Numbered from the stretch's first letter, positions 39,704 to 52,595 are shown. The stretch: 64,000 nucleotides of DNA from Lycocorax pyrrhopterus obiensis (GCA_014706295.1 JACSVZ010000008.1:22175659-22239658); one strand, 5' to 3'. Program-made: numbers and translations. Notes: generated from the sequence alone by a model not told the origin.

Positions 39704-41954
39704 AGCACCATCCCAGGGCTGCCCCAATCATTTTTCTGTCTCCACAGCTCTTGTCATTTTTTTCTCCCTCTTTGATACACTAATTTTACTGGCAGAACGA
39801 TCCCCTTTATCTTTATCGACCGCAAGAAAGGAATGTATCCTACAAACCTTCCAAGGACTGGATTAGTAATTTTTCAACACTGAGGCATTACACATTTTCG
39901 CACCGAGTGGCAGCCCGAGTGTCAGAGGGGAGGGGGCACTGGAAGCCCCCCCCGGCACCACCATTTCCAACCACAGAGAGCTTCCAACTGCACTGAAACA
40001 TGTTCTGCTAAAGAACTTTTTCCAGCCAAGCCCAGAGTCCCAGCCCATGGCTCATCACTGAATGTCTTGTGGGGGTCAGTGATCTCCCCAGGCTCTGCTT
40101 CCTGAGAATTTCCAGCATGGCGAGCAACCAGAAGCAGCATTGCTCCATGCACATCCCATGTCACCTCCAAGAGCCTTTGCACACAGGATTTATGGGCTCC
40201 TCAAAAGCTTGCCATTCACCTTGCCTCACCCTCCAAAGCAGATGGTGCAGCATTAGCCAGACGGCTGGTGCTGGGAGCATCCTCTCCCTGCACAGCTTTG
40301 CCTCTGCCTGCCACACACTGCTGGGGAAGAGCTGCTTCCTGCAGCCTGAGAAGAAGCACAGCAAGGTGGTAGATGACCCACACTGGCAGCGATGCCGCAG
40401 CACTTTGTTTTTTCCCCACAGGGCAGCACAGCTCCTGCCCCCAGCCTATTACACACTTCATCGATGCCACAGCCACGGGTCGGCACCGACTGATTTCATG
40501 CTCCGGGAGGCAGAGCAATGGCCCTGGCTTTGGGTCTCATTCACACTACGCTAGGCAGGGCAACCCTGCCACTTCCAGAGTCTGGGACCAAGCTTGCCCC
40601 ACAAACACAGGCAGCGATGGGCAGTGCATCCCCAGAAAGGCCTATGCTGCCCCAGATGCTGTCCTGTTTTATGGAGCTGCCTGGCAAAACAACTCAGCAC
40701 TGTGTCACCAAGCAGGGAAAGGCCATGGCACCATGGTAAAAGCGGTGATGGAAGCACTGCCCAGCTGTCTGGCATGTAAAGCCCACCAGCCCAGCACAAC
40801 ATAGCCTGGCATGGCCAGAAGGATACTGGATCATCAGCCAGGAGGCAGCCAGAGCTCCCTGAAGGCACAGGCTCCTCTTGCACTGTTCCCAGGAACACGC
40901 TACTCACGGGGAGCTTGTGCTCATGGTATGTGTTTGTGAAGTCTCAGCGAGCTGCCCGGTCACGTGCCAGCCTGTGTTTCTCCTCTAGCAAACATCTGCA
41001 GCACACATGGGCAGCATTTTCTCCCTGATTTCTCTCCCTGTCCTGTCCAGGGAAGGACCCCACAAACAAGAGCAAGCCAGCCACAGTCCCGTTCAGGGAA
41101 CCTGGGAACAGGCAGGGACGCTGGGCTGTGGTGCTCATGTGGAACGTGCCAGTTCCTGGAGAAGTCTCAGTGCCACGCAGCACCCTCTCAGCAGGCTGCC
41201 GCATTTCCTGGCAGGGAGCTGTATTTTTAGCCTTCGAGGTTTCTAATTCCACTCAATCCATATTCCCATCGATAGAGTAGATAACCTTAAAGCCTTGACA
41301 GTGAACAGGGATGGCAATACTGGGGGACCAGGGGCCTTGGGGGACCTCACGCAGCCTTGGCATGCAGCTCGCACACCACAATGTCACTCTTTACAGCCTG
41401 CAGCAGATTGGGCTCTTTGAAGGAGAAAAAAATAACCACAATAACAAGATTAATAAAAAGGCAGGTACAAGAAGATTCTAAACAGCTCCACTGGGGAACC
41501 TGCCACTCGAAGGACTCATCCCATGCCAGGCACGTGCCATGGCACAGTTACCCACTGCACAACACCAGCCCCTGGCAGCCTGGGCAAGGACTGTCAGAGG
41601 TTTTGGCTACCCTGCACCTCTCCTGCTCTCAGCAGAGCTCCAGCCCAGGTCACCTAGCTCAACAGCAGGTGACGGGGCCAGGGAAGGACCTGGATACCTG
41701 GTGGAGACAGACAGAGCAAAGGCAAGAACACAGAGCCACTGGTACAAGGCAAAGCAAAGCATTCAAGGCAAGAAGAGCTGCATTCCATCCAACTTCTGCC
41801 TGCAGCCCCGAGGGCTTTAAGACGTCCCTGTCCCCTGCTGGCAGGAGAAAGACACTCTCCAGCAGCCACAGCAAACACTGGCTATGTGGGGGGGGGCGGG
41901 CAAAAGCGTCAAAGGCACTGAGAGAGATTTCAATCGTGCCTTTCACTTGCAATA

Positions 41955-42004
41955 CTCTTAGGAGACACCTGGAATAGATGCTCTTAGGAGATACCTGGAA
42001 CAAG
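41955..42004. repeat. short tandem duplication (about 26 bp x 2)
   Basis: CTCTTAGGAGACACCTGGAA occurs at 41955 and again at 41981 with a C-to-T change. Seen directly; no function suggested. Confidence 0.8.
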
Positions 42005-42718
42005 AGAAGGGGAACATTCCAGAGAGGAAAATGATTTGTAAGCCAATAGTGTCCCCTCACAGCTGCGGGGGTGGGGGCAGGGGGGCAGGGAAGGGACAAC
42101 AAACCAGCAGAAAGAGTTAACAGCCAGAATGCTAAGGGGAATACAAAGGACTTTACAAATATACCCAGGCAGAATCAGCACAAAAGTGAAAAGGTCTATT
42201 AATAAACAAGGAGGGAGAGAAAATTAATGATGGCTCAAAAATAAAGATGACTCAAAAGGGAAAAATCACTGTTTTTAAACAGAAAAATGCAAATTAGGCA
42301 GAGGCCTTGCAAAAACAGCTGCAGGGAAAGCAAAAACAGCATGTCCACACAGACACAGTCACCTGGCCGGCGCGGAGGCGAACCTATTAACCCGCTGACA
42401 CAGTGCAGAGAAGAAACCAGAGCCCCGGTGATGGGTAGAGGAAACAAGGCACTGATTTTCTGTGCAAGAAAGGACAACAAAACCAGAGCTGAGAACAGGA
42501 CAAACCCTGTTCCTATCCCTAGTGCAGAACAAAACTGGCAGGTAAAGGAGCCTGCACACCCAACACAATGAATGGTGGACACTGGCTTGCCCAGAGGAGT
42601 TATTTCAGAAGTATCGCTGGGCAAAGCTTTTTGATAAGGCAAGCAAGAGCCAACTTAGCTGAACTTCAGGGTCTCATTTTACACCATCTCTCCAACTTTT
42701 ACTTGAATAGTGAATTGT

Positions 42719-42812
42719 CATTAAATTTGCAGATGATACTGAGCATCGAGCTGTTGCAAACACCATCCAGAGTAGAGATGCCATTCAAAGGATCCAAGAA
42801 ATGTAAGCAGGA
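42719..42812 (+). pseudogene. decayed CR1-type LINE ORF2 (reverse transcriptase) fragment
   Basis: One frame reads KFADDTE, then AIQRIQEM after about ten residues. This is the layout of the FADD catalytic motif and the following helix in CR1 reverse transcriptases. The frame is open for only a short distance, so this is a fossil. Extent and family are uncertain. Confidence 0.5.
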
Positions 42813-43379
42813 AACAAAGCAACACCCAGCCTGGGAAAATAAAGGTAAACTAACCCAAAGTAGCTACTCATGGAGCAACAGCAGGCTGAGAAGCAAGGCC
42901 CAGAGCCCTACAGTGCACTTACATCAGAAAGCGAGTGACTGGGGTGACCACCCCAAAATGTGCAAGAGGCAGATGTGGTCACCAGCATCGTGCCATGGGC
43001 CACTCTAGGACTGTGACAGTCCCACAGCAGGCAGTACACAGAACCTCGCAGGTAGTGTGAATAGACGAGGATGCCAGGGGCCCGCAGGCAGCCATGAAAA
43101 ACAGTGTCCAGCACCTGTGAGCACCAGACACGTGTTCTACACGGCATGGCAGACTAGCGCACCGAGCACCCAGGGACCCGTGTAACTCCCCTGCACTCAA
43201 GGGCTGACACACCGCCCTGTGACTCCGTACAGTGGGGAGAGTTATGGGGTCTGCAATGTGCCATGTTATCCGGCTATCCCGGGGGCTGCCTGCCAGCGGA
43301 CTGGGGGAGGTGGGACTTCAGGTGGGGATCAGGGCTGGGGGACAGGGACGGGACAGGGGGTAAGGATCAGGGCGGGGAC

Positions 43380-43900
43380 ACCAGGGTGGGGGAGAGCGGG
43401 ACAGCGCCGGGACCGGGCAGGGTGCGCAGCCCGGGCCGCCGTGCCCCGGTACCGAGCGCCCCGCCGTGCCGTGCCGGGCCGTGCCGTGCCGGGCCGTGCC
43501 GGGCCGGGCCGGGCCGCCCGCCAGGCCGCCGCCGTTACCAGTGGCCGCGCCGGGTCCCCCGTCGCTCCGCGCCGCGCCGCCGCTTCCGCCGCGCCGAGCC
43601 CGCCCCGCCGTGGGGAGCGCCGGGACCTGTAGTGCGGCCCCGGCATCCGCCCCGCCCCGCCCCGGCAGCCGCTCCTCCCCGCGGCCGCGGGCACACGGAC
43701 TGGGGCCGTCGCCGCTACCGCGCGCCGTTCTCCGCGCGGCACCGCGGGCGGCCACGGTGCCACGGCGGACCGTCCTTCCCCGGCACCGCCCGGCAGCCGC
43801 AGGAAGGGGGCTCCGTGGCGGGGATGGTGGTGGACAGAGGGAGAGCGACCCCCGCTCCCGCCCGCGGGTGGCCCCGCGTGAGGCTGCCGTAGGTGTCCCG
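43380..43900 (-). promoter_or_regulatory. R3HCC1L: CpG island, probable R3HCC1L promoter
   Basis: A compact CpG-dense block with simple GCCGTGCC repeats (about 43466-43520). On the minus strand at 43633-43614 the sequence ACTACAGGTCCCGG resembles the ZNF143/Staf promoter motif (ACTACAATTCCCAGCATGC), which favours minus-strand initiation. A minus-strand donor (CACTG|GTAAC, exon end about 43539) could end a 5'UTR exon that splices to the acceptor before 38440. R3HCC1L is the only gene in that direction. Confidence 0.55.
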
Positions 43901-46900
43901 TTACCGTTCAGTGTCACACGCCGGGCGGGAGCGGTGGTGCTCGCTGTGACGGGGCGGGCAGACGTGGGGACACCGGGCTGCAAAGGCTTTGGGCAAGCTG
44001 GTGCGGCCGCCCTGGTTAGTTTGGCTGATGGGCAGCGGGTCTCTGTCCGCTCCCTGCCCCAGGACCTGCTTCCTACTGAGCCGAAGCTCTCTGATGCGAT
44101 TTCCAACCAGCTGTTTCCCAGCCAGCCTCATGGTGTGGTACCGGAGAAGAGGTGACCTGGGGAAGCGGAATGTCCCATGGCGTGCACGCTGCCTGCCCGT
44201 GCAGGGACCGGGGCAGCCGACAGCCAGAGCGGCTTCTGCAGCTCCCCCTAGACTGTGAAGCTGCCGAGGAACAGGGGACCGGTCACGGACCGCCCTAGCA
44301 AGGCGCCACTGAGGCGTCGAATGGGGCATCCGCAATGGGGCTGTGCCAAGCATCTTATCCCTCGTTATGTGCAGTTTCAAGGCTGGGACCGCTGATGCCT
44401 GAGGTCTGGGATACCCCGCAGTACTCAGACCTCCCTGACTGCCCAGTGTGGGTCCCAGAACAGCCCCAGGGGCTCAGACTAGGATAGGTACAGTCATCCC
44501 ACCTCAGACAGGTGCCCCTGTGCAGGACAAGGAAAGCTCACACCAGGCAGGGCCACGCGGCATCCCCTGGGGAGCACCCCCTATCCCAGCCTCATGTGGC
44601 ACACAGGGGACCATGTTCCCTCTCACAGGTAATCGATGGCAGCAGATCCTGATCGCTTTCATTATTATTATTTTCTTATGCATGTGCGCACAGGAGATTT
44701 ATCGCCAGCTATGGAGGCAAAATCAATTATTCATGTTATAAATTAGAAAATGATTTATGTTTGTGGGAGGCCAAGCAGCGTGGAGCCCCTGGCCACGTGG
44801 GAGCTGGGTTTGTCTGGGAATGGCACCAGACAGCCCCTGCGAGCACTTACCTGGTTTCTCCATCCCTTCTGTGCCCTGGGTGCCCTACCCTGGGATGCCC
44901 CATCCTGTCACAGCCCCAGGGTGACCCAAGGATGGTGACTGGCAGCCAGCATCCAGCCTCTCCCGCTCTGTAAATCCAGGTGTTGTGGATAGAGCTCAAA
45001 GAAGGCTGGGCACTGCCGTGGCCTGGTCACCCTGGCCAGTGCAACAGAATGATGCTCTACAGCAGTTTCCATGGCAGCAGTAACACAGTCCAAGCACTGC
45101 AAGGTGTGGGCTGCAGAAGGACCCCCTTCTTTTTGTCCACTAGAAACATAATCTCATATCCTCTCCAGCCTCAGCCACTGTGTCTGTGCTGCTCCTTCCC
45201 TCAAAGGACACGGTGGTACCCTCCAGACTGCCACCCATGGGAACAGAGACCCATCGCACCGCTAACACACTCATGCTCCCAGGAAAAAGCAGATGGGTCA
45301 GGGCATCCCACCTGAACCAGTGCCTCAGGTCAGCTACCTCAGAATGGTACTGTAGGGTTTGGCTTGACCATGGCTCAGCTTCTCCTGGGCTAGAGTGTCC
45401 TGAGGTGTCCCGGGAGCCTTCCCAGGCATGGAGATCCCACGCCCTAAAGACTGACTCTAGTTCTGCACAGAGCAGAGTGGCACTGGGCTCCCACTGCTCC
45501 CAGTTTTGGGACAGGGGTCAACTGTTGCTGCCTGGTCTGCCCCCAGTCCAGGCATGCCCCAGGCACTCAGCTCAGTGCTGGTGGGAGCTGCAGCGTCCCA
45601 TGGCTCTGCATCAGTGGTTCCAGTACCTCAGTCCAAAAAACCACTGCCCATGTCGTGTACCCAGCAGGAGCGCATGCCGGGAGCCAGCCAGCCGCTCTCT
45701 CCTGATAGCTGGGATTGTTCTTGCTTCTGAAGAGTCTTGATCTAAAGCTGCCATGTCTGTGCCTCCCAGGGGACAGCAGAGCAAGCCGGGAGTTGCTGCC
45801 TGGCTCTCCTTGTCTGTTCATCTGCAGCTGCATCAGCTGGAGCCATGGGGAGGCACAGGCTGAAAAGAGCAGTGTGGGAGAGAAAGGAGCTGTTGGCAGC
45901 CCCAGATCTGGCACTGTTCTTGAGTGAGCTGTGCATCCAGCCCCTGCTTGCACAGCATCCTGCACTGGCTTGAGCCCTGGCCCTTGGGATGGGAAGGAAG
46001 GACAGCATGGGACGACCTCAGCTCTCCCTGACCAGCCTTTTCTCTGTGAGCCCTGGAGCCTCCTCACAGCCACTAGAGAGCCTGTCAACTCCTATGACTC
46101 CCAGGGCTCTCAAGGAGCTGAGAACTTGCTGGTTCGACATACTCATGGGGGTGTCAGAGGGGGCAAGGGTTTTGGCTGCTCCTCCCTGGCTCCTTGCCAG
46201 GGTTTGAGAAGGAGGAACATGGATAACCAGGCATGGTCCAGGGACAGGGAACCACCTTGTCCACAACCAAAGCTGTTGCACCCATGTCAGACTCCAGCCA
46301 GTCCTGAGGACCTTCTGGGACCGCACATGGGTGCAGAGGGTTCCCTGGCTGCTCTGCTCTGGTCCTAAAGGACCCAGACAACCCAAGGAGTTCTGAGGAC
46401 TGCCACCTGGAACCCCACCAAGCTGTGGACAGACAGGAAATGAATGAACCTGGGGCTGAGCATTGCCTCAAGAACCTTGCTGCACCCTGGTCCCAGGGAA
46501 CACAGGGCTGGCCCGTGCTTGTGTGAGCATCCCACTGATTTATTGCTGTGGAGCAAATGCTTACAGAGTGCTTTTGGCAGAGAAAAGCTCTGGGGAACTG
46601 CAAGGGGTGTGCAGGAACAACAGGGGAATTGCCTGTCAGCTCCATTGTGCCAGAGGCACACAGAGCGCTCACAGTCCTGGGTCTGTCTCCTGTGCCTGGC
46701 CAGGGAACACACTCAGCCTGTGGGGAGGGGACTGCAGAGAGCTTGGGGCTGGGGTGGATTAGATCTGCTTTGCATTATTGCACCAAACACCTGGGGACTC
46801 AGCGGCTCGTGACAGTGCCGTATAATGCAGGGAAGCAGGCGGTGGTGCGGGCAGACACCGGTGCTGCCGGCGGCTGGCGGGCAGGGAAGCGGTGCGGCCC

Positions 46901-49539
46901 TAGGAGTGTGGGCTGGCTGCGGAGGGGGAAGCCAGGTTCTCTTGCTCCTTGTTCTCTTGCACATCGGCAATGAATAGGCACAGAAGGCAGTGCTTGTGCT
47001 GCAGGAATCAATACCGCTCCGGGAGCGGCCTGGGTGCTCCTCCCTGCACTCCCACGGGAGCCATCCCCCAGCGTCTCTCCCACAGCTATCGCTGTAGACT
47101 CCTTCCCGCTATTGCCTTGCTTTCAGCACTCTGAGCAGGACTGTGCAGCGGCAGGGGGTGACAGCACCGGGGCTGGGGAGCTTGCTAACCTGGATAGCCT
47201 GGCTCCTTTTGGAGATCGGGGGAATATGAAGGAGAAACCTCTTGTGAGGGTTCCAGGTTTTATATCGACTCCAGTTGGCTCCCATCGGCACTGTCACGGC
47301 CCGCTCCGTGGTGGCCCATTCTGCCACAGTCCCTAGAAGGTACCAGGGCACCGTGGCTGGCTCTAGTAGGCACAGATGCTGCCAGGAGGTCATTTCTGCC
47401 CAGCAGACAGTGTTCAGGGATGTTGCAACCTGAAGCAGCTCCCAATCTCACCCAGCGCTGGCTGTGGCAGTGCTGCTGCATCCAGTGCCAGCCCTGCCCC
47501 ATGGGAAGGAACTCCACTGCTTTTGATAAACTTTAATTGATTCATCAATGGGATCCACTTGGAGCTGATAAATCTTTCAGGAGCCCTGGCAGAGGAGGCT
47601 GAGCTGTGCAGGCTGGGTATTCCTCTGCCTCCTTGCAGCTGCATGGCTTCTCTGAAGCAGCTGGCTGCCCCAAGTGTGTCCTGCCAGCCCCAGCTGGCTG
47701 CCAACAGCACCCCAGGTTCCCCTGCAGCCTGTTTGCTCTTTCCCAGCTGGGGATGCTGCCTGGGAGGGCTGCAGCACAGTCCGATGCCTCCACCCTGCTG
47801 AGCTTGGCCAGGGAGCCCCATCCCAGTGCTGCTGGGGAGGGACATAATTGCCCTTGGCTGAGAAGAGCTGATGGTTCCTGGCTCCATTGCAGCACCAGCC
47901 GTGTCCTTCCTCTGTCTTTCTGTCCCCTCTCCTGGCATGGGACAGGGAAGTCCCCGGGCTGGGCACTGGTGCTGGTGCATCTCCATACCGGACAGGGCTC
48001 TGGGATCCCAGGGGGACAAGTCCAGCTCGTCCCACAGGGCCACGTCCTGCAGGGGGGTGGTGGAATGCTTTCACTCCCCCACCCTGTGTCCCAGCAGGTA
48101 GGAGGGAAAACAGGGACAGGGACTGCGAGGCAGGAGGTAAGCACAGGCGGATCCGGTTACAGGCAGCACGGGGCAGAGAGATAGGCAGAGAACAGCAATG
48201 CAGCAAAAACGGCTTTTAGTGATAATAAATAATTAACATTTCTAATGATGTCCCGGCGACAGGAAGAGTCCAAGCGAGGACCCGGGGGCACTGTGCACGG
48301 TGACAGGAGAGGCTGGGGACCGTGCGGGGTCCAGGGAGGCTGTGCAAAGACAGGGGCTAGGCTGTGAGAGAGCTGCAGGGCTGGGGGTCCCAGGGCAGGG
48401 GCTGGGCACCCCCGGGGCCCCCCTGGGTGAGCAGTGTCTGGGGTCCAGCATTCATACCCTGCTACTGCCAAGGGTGCAGGAAACCTGTGAGGAAGAGGAC
48501 TGGAAGACTAGATTAAACATATTTTGGGGTTAATCTGACCTCTGTAATGGTAATGCCTTCCCAGGGTTTGCCATGCCCAGCGAGCACCTGAGAGGGACTC
48601 CTGCTGGCAGGAGGAGGGGACTGGGGAAGGGCGCTGGGAGGCAAAAGCTCACAGGGAGCCGCTGGGAGGAGTGACAGTCGCCAGGTCACTGCCAGCCGCG
48701 GCACGAAGGGACCCCCACGCTGAGAGGTGTCCAGGGGACACGAGAGCAGTGTGATTGGTCTGGGGTGCAGGACCAGAGAGAGAGGAGGTCTGTGGGCAAG
48801 GCAGGAGATCAGACACTGTGGGACAATGACAGGGAGGGGACAGCAGGGAGAAGAGGGATGAAGCGAGCAGCCATCTGAGCGTGGGCGTCCATCACTGTGA
48901 GCCACCGCACAATGGGCATGCAGGATGGGAGAGGCAAAAACAGTCCTTGGAGGAACTAGGAAGGCATTTCTGCCAGGACTGGGCACTTGCTTACATCCCT
49001 GCATGGGCTCCAGGGGATCTGCCTGTGCTGGAATCAGCCTGGAAGAGGCTCAGAGGTGTCATGGGGCTGCCAAGGGAGACAGAGCCCGGGAGACCCGTGA
49101 AGGGAGGACAGCGACTCATGCCCAGCACAGCGCAGGCTGTGGGGAAACGGAGTGCTCACTATAAATACATCAGCAGGGTAAACGCCAGGGAGGAGGAGAG
49201 CTATTTCAGCTAAAAGACAACATTAGCACAGGAACAACTGGGGATAAATTATCCATGAATACATTTACGGTGGAAATTAGACCCTCGGAGCAGGGATGTC
49301 CCAGCACAGCCCCTCCAGAGAAAAAAGCAGTGCCAGGCAAGAGCCAGGGTCGGCTTGGCAGCTGAGGGATCCCACAGCACGTTGTGGTGGCAGCATGTGC
49401 TCTCTCCTTGTGTCAAAAAGCAGCAGGGGTGTATGATGGGGGGTATGCATGTGTGAGTGCAGGTATGTGTGTGCATGGTCTGCAAGCACATCTGGGTGGC
49501 ACACTGAGTGCTCACACGAGCAGATGGGGTGGCTGCACA

Positions 49540-49610
49540 CTGACTGTTGTGTGTGTGCGTGTAGGTGCTTGCGAGTGTGCTGGCAGTGTGTGTGTGTGTG
49601 CTGTGCACCC
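49540..49610. repeat. degenerate TG-rich simple sequence
   Basis: Interrupted (TG)n tracts, the longest about 16 bases, within a wider G/T-rich stretch from about 49430. Seen directly. Confidence 0.8.
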
Positions 49611-51714
49611 GCCAGGCTGTGCGCAGGTGTCTGGCCCTCATAATGCTCTAGAAAGGAGAATGATGGCTCCAGTGAAGTATCCTGGAGGTTAGTGCCTTCA
49701 GTCAGCATTCCTGTGCTCACCTGCACCCTGTTTGTATTGCACCAGCTGGAATTTGCTGGAGAGGACATTTGCTGGATGGGTGCTATATGAATCCAGCTGA
49801 TCATGGGTAGATTCCTGTCCTGCTCCCAGAGCGGTACTGTCCCTGCAAGAGCCATGGGGGTCATCTGGCACTGCCACCACACAGGCTTGCTCTGCTTGAC
49901 AGTACCAGTTAACAGCTGTGTGCCACCCCTCTGCCCATTGCAGTGCAAGCAAGGGGCAGACTGCTCCCCAGCACACTGCTGCCTTCTCCCCAGAGAGACG
50001 CTAGGGCGGCAGATGAGCCACCAGGCAGAGGGTTACCAAGCATCAGGGCTGCTAGCTTTAAGAGGGTCCCCATTCCCTGGGAGCTGGGTTGGCATGGATG
50101 GGGCCCCGGGAGCAAGGGCCAGAGCAAACTGGGACATCTTAGTCCTGGGATAGGAAAGGGAAGTCCCAGATGTGCAAAGAGGTGGCTGGTGCTCATGCTG
50201 CCCCCAGCTCAGCAGAAGAGCCTCCCCCCGCCTTCGTGCAGCCCTCAGTGGAGCGCAGCATCTCCCTTCCCCCCGCAGCGTGTCTGGCTGCTGCTCGCTC
50301 TAATTTCCTGTGCATTGTCCCCATCACCGCGCCACCATTCCCTGCACATCCCACCCCCTCCGTGCACCACACTGCCAGGCTCCCTATGCCCCAACGCCTG
50401 CGCCCTACCTCACTGCTCCGCAAATGTCCCTGCGAATGTTCTCATGCATCCCAGCTCATCTCACTGATGCTCTGTGCTCCCCTCTGCAGCTCCTTGCAGA
50501 GAGCTGTGTCCCACCCCAAGGTGTTTGCCTCACAATGTCCCCCATGTGGCTGCAACCAGAGGGGTGGGATGGAGACATCTAGGCCAGCACAGGGCCCAGG
50601 GACTGATGCAAGGCTGTGCCTTAAGACCATGGCAGTTGTGCCAAGGTGCCTGCTGGCTGCTGTTCTCCCCCAAAGAAATATCCTAGCCCAGCAAGGTGGC
50701 AGCACCCGTGGGAAGGGCACTGAGGAGCTCCAGCAGCAAGTATTGGGGAACACTTTGCAGTCCCATGAGTGGAAAATCGCCCCGCTGGATGCCAGTGGCA
50801 GTGGCTGGGGGCTGCAGCGTGCAAGGCCCTCTCGGCACGTGTGTCCTGCTGGCACACAGCACACACGTGTGCTCACGGGGTGCCGTGGAGTGAGCACATC
50901 CCTGCGGACACGGCGCCTGCACCTGCGGAGCCGCGCGTGCGCGCACGGCTCTGCGTGCCCAGCTGTGCCCATCATGCAAACACCGATGCACACGCACGGC
51001 TGTACGGCTGTACGGCTGCACATGCACGCTGTGCTGGCACGCCGGCAGCCCTGCCTGCATGTGCATGTGCTCAGGGCCAGAGCCAAGCCCCACTGTGCTG
51101 TGCTGGCACGCTGGGTATAGAGCCCCAGGGAGCCGGTGTGCCCAGTGCCATTCACAGTCTTGGCATGCTCGAGCTGGCTTCCTGCCGGCATGTGTGTGTT
51201 CTGTACCTGCCAGTCGCAGGGAGGGCGTTGGGAGCCGGCTTGCAGTTTGTACAAATAATTATCCAGGTGGCTACCAAACCCGGAATGAGCAAAAAGCTCA
51301 GCAGCAGGGGTGCTCACCCTGAGTGCACACGCACTCGTGCAAGGTTGCAGCCAGGCACTGGGGCTGTGGACACTGGCAGGCAGAGCACACCCGCAGCGCT
51401 GGGGTGCGCAGGGGCACATGAGTGCAGCATTGCACGTGTGGCGGTCACACTGACATCCCAGTCTGGTGGGTTTTCTTGGCATCGTGGCTCACCATGGCAA
51501 ATGCAGAGAGCAGGTGTGGTTCCTGCCCCATGGCAGTGCCCCGTAGCAGGTTCCCTGTGCCTGGATACCAACATCCTGGCTGTGGGAACCCTGCAGCAGG
51601 CAGCCATGCAGCAAGCCCGCTGCTCAGCCAGGCACCCTTCAAGAGGGAGTAATCAGAAATGAAATAAAGGGGTATTTGATGGCCGTATGGAAGCACCTTT
51701 GTGGGAAACAATCA

Positions 51715-51850
51715 CTGTGACTGGAGAGCTCTCGAATCCAGCAGAGAGAGAAGAACCAGGAGCAACAGGCAGAAGCTGTAGCCAGACATGTTCAATGAGA
51801 AATAAGGGCTTTAGCAGAGGAGGTGATTAGCCACTTGAAGCAGCCCAAAT
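51715..51850 (+). repeat. ancient CR1-like LINE 3' fragment, copy D
   Basis: The order AATCCAGCAGAGAGAGAAG, ACAGGCAGAAGCTGTAGCCA, GACATGTTCAATGAGAAATA and GGTGATTAGCCACTTG follows the same consensus as copies A-C, with more divergence. Boundaries are approximate. Confidence 0.65.
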
Positions 51851-52292
51851 GGCACGAGTTTCTGTAGTTCCTGCTGTCTTCCAGCATGTCTCTCCTGCTG
51901 TCTCTCACAGTGGCCGCAGTCCCAGACTCTGTGCTGGGGCACCTGTGAACGTGCTACACTGGGGTGACCTGGTAGTCTTGTGCCCTGTCAGTGCTATCCC
52001 AGTCCCTGCCACAGCCACTCTGTGCTTCCAGAGACGCACTGAGAGGTCTCTGCCCAGCCCCTCAGGAGAACATGATGGGGAAGGCAGGCTTGCGTAAATG
52101 CGATCCTGCCTCAGGCATCCACTGGCTACAAGATTTTGGGCAAGTCAGTGCCTTGCATGGCCTAAGATGGGGCCTTTCTTGGAGTTCAGGCTGGCTGTCA
52201 GGGCACAGCCACTGCTGGGGTCCTTGCAGAAAGAGGTGGTGACCTACACAGTGATGGCACAGGTGGGTGCTGACCCCTCGGGTGTGGCTGAG

Positions 52293-52595
52293 TGTTAGAT
52301 TCATAGAACAATAGAATGGCTTGGGATGGAAGGGACTATAAAGATCATCTAGTTCCAATCCCCCTGTCATGGGCAGGGATGCTGCCTACTAGATCAGGTC
52401 ACCCAGGGCCACATCTAGCCTGGCCTTGAATGCTTTGAGGGATGGGCCACCCAAAACTTCTCTGAGCAACCTGTTCCTGTGCCTCACCATTGTCACTGTG
52501 AATAATTTCCTTCTAACATCTAATCTAGATCTCCCCTCTTTTAGTTTAAAACTGTTCTCCCTTGCCCTTCCAATGAAATAGTGTTGCACCGGGGG
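52293..52595 (-). mobile_element. CR1 LINE, truncated 3' end, minus orientation
   Basis: The + strand starts with GATTCATAGAACAATAGAAT, the complement of the ATTCTATG-type tail repeats that end avian CR1 elements. It then runs through GATCATCTAGTTCCAATCCC, CCACATCTAGCCTGGCCTTG and GTTTAAAACTGTTCTCCCTT. This is the classic CR1 3' end, 5'-truncated as most copies are. It sits immediately upstream of the CRTAC1 CpG island. It is the least diverged repeat in the window and the best single sign that the host is a bird. Confidence 0.92.

Larger units (their letters stand above)
38455..43500 (-). other. R3HCC1L: probable first intron of R3HCC1L / upstream region
   Basis: About 5 kb between the first coding exon of R3HCC1L and the CpG island that probably holds its promoter. 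No coding exon is seen. It contains an AT-rich block with homeodomain-type motifs (39120-39330), an inverted repeat (39615-39703), a 26-bp tandem duplication (41955-42004) and a decayed LINE reverse-transcriptase fragment (about 42719-42812). Confidence 0.5.
43901..52292. other. R3HCC1L-CRTAC1 intergenic region
   Basis: About 8.4 kb with no recognised exon. GC-rich unique sequence is interrupted by short AT-rich islands (44630-44760, 47510-47590, 48195-48255, 49140-49280) that stand out as possible conserved non-coding elements. TG/CA-rich degenerate simple sequence occurs at 49430-49620 and 50820-51110. A diverged CR1-like fragment is present at about 51715-51850. Long open frames here are by-products of low stop density and show no family features. 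Confidence 0.5.

Noticed and set aside
44448..44741. 97-codon open frame with a predicted membrane segment
   Set aside because: The hydrophobic run comes from an ATT repeat in an AT-rich block; no promoter, no relative recognised, and position and composition fit a non-coding element better.
50170..51482. Long overlapping open frames on both strands (316 and 346 codons)
   Set aside because: Simple-sequence-like CA/TG/GCAC-rich DNA gives Cys/His-rich products in several frames at once; no splice structure or family resemblance.
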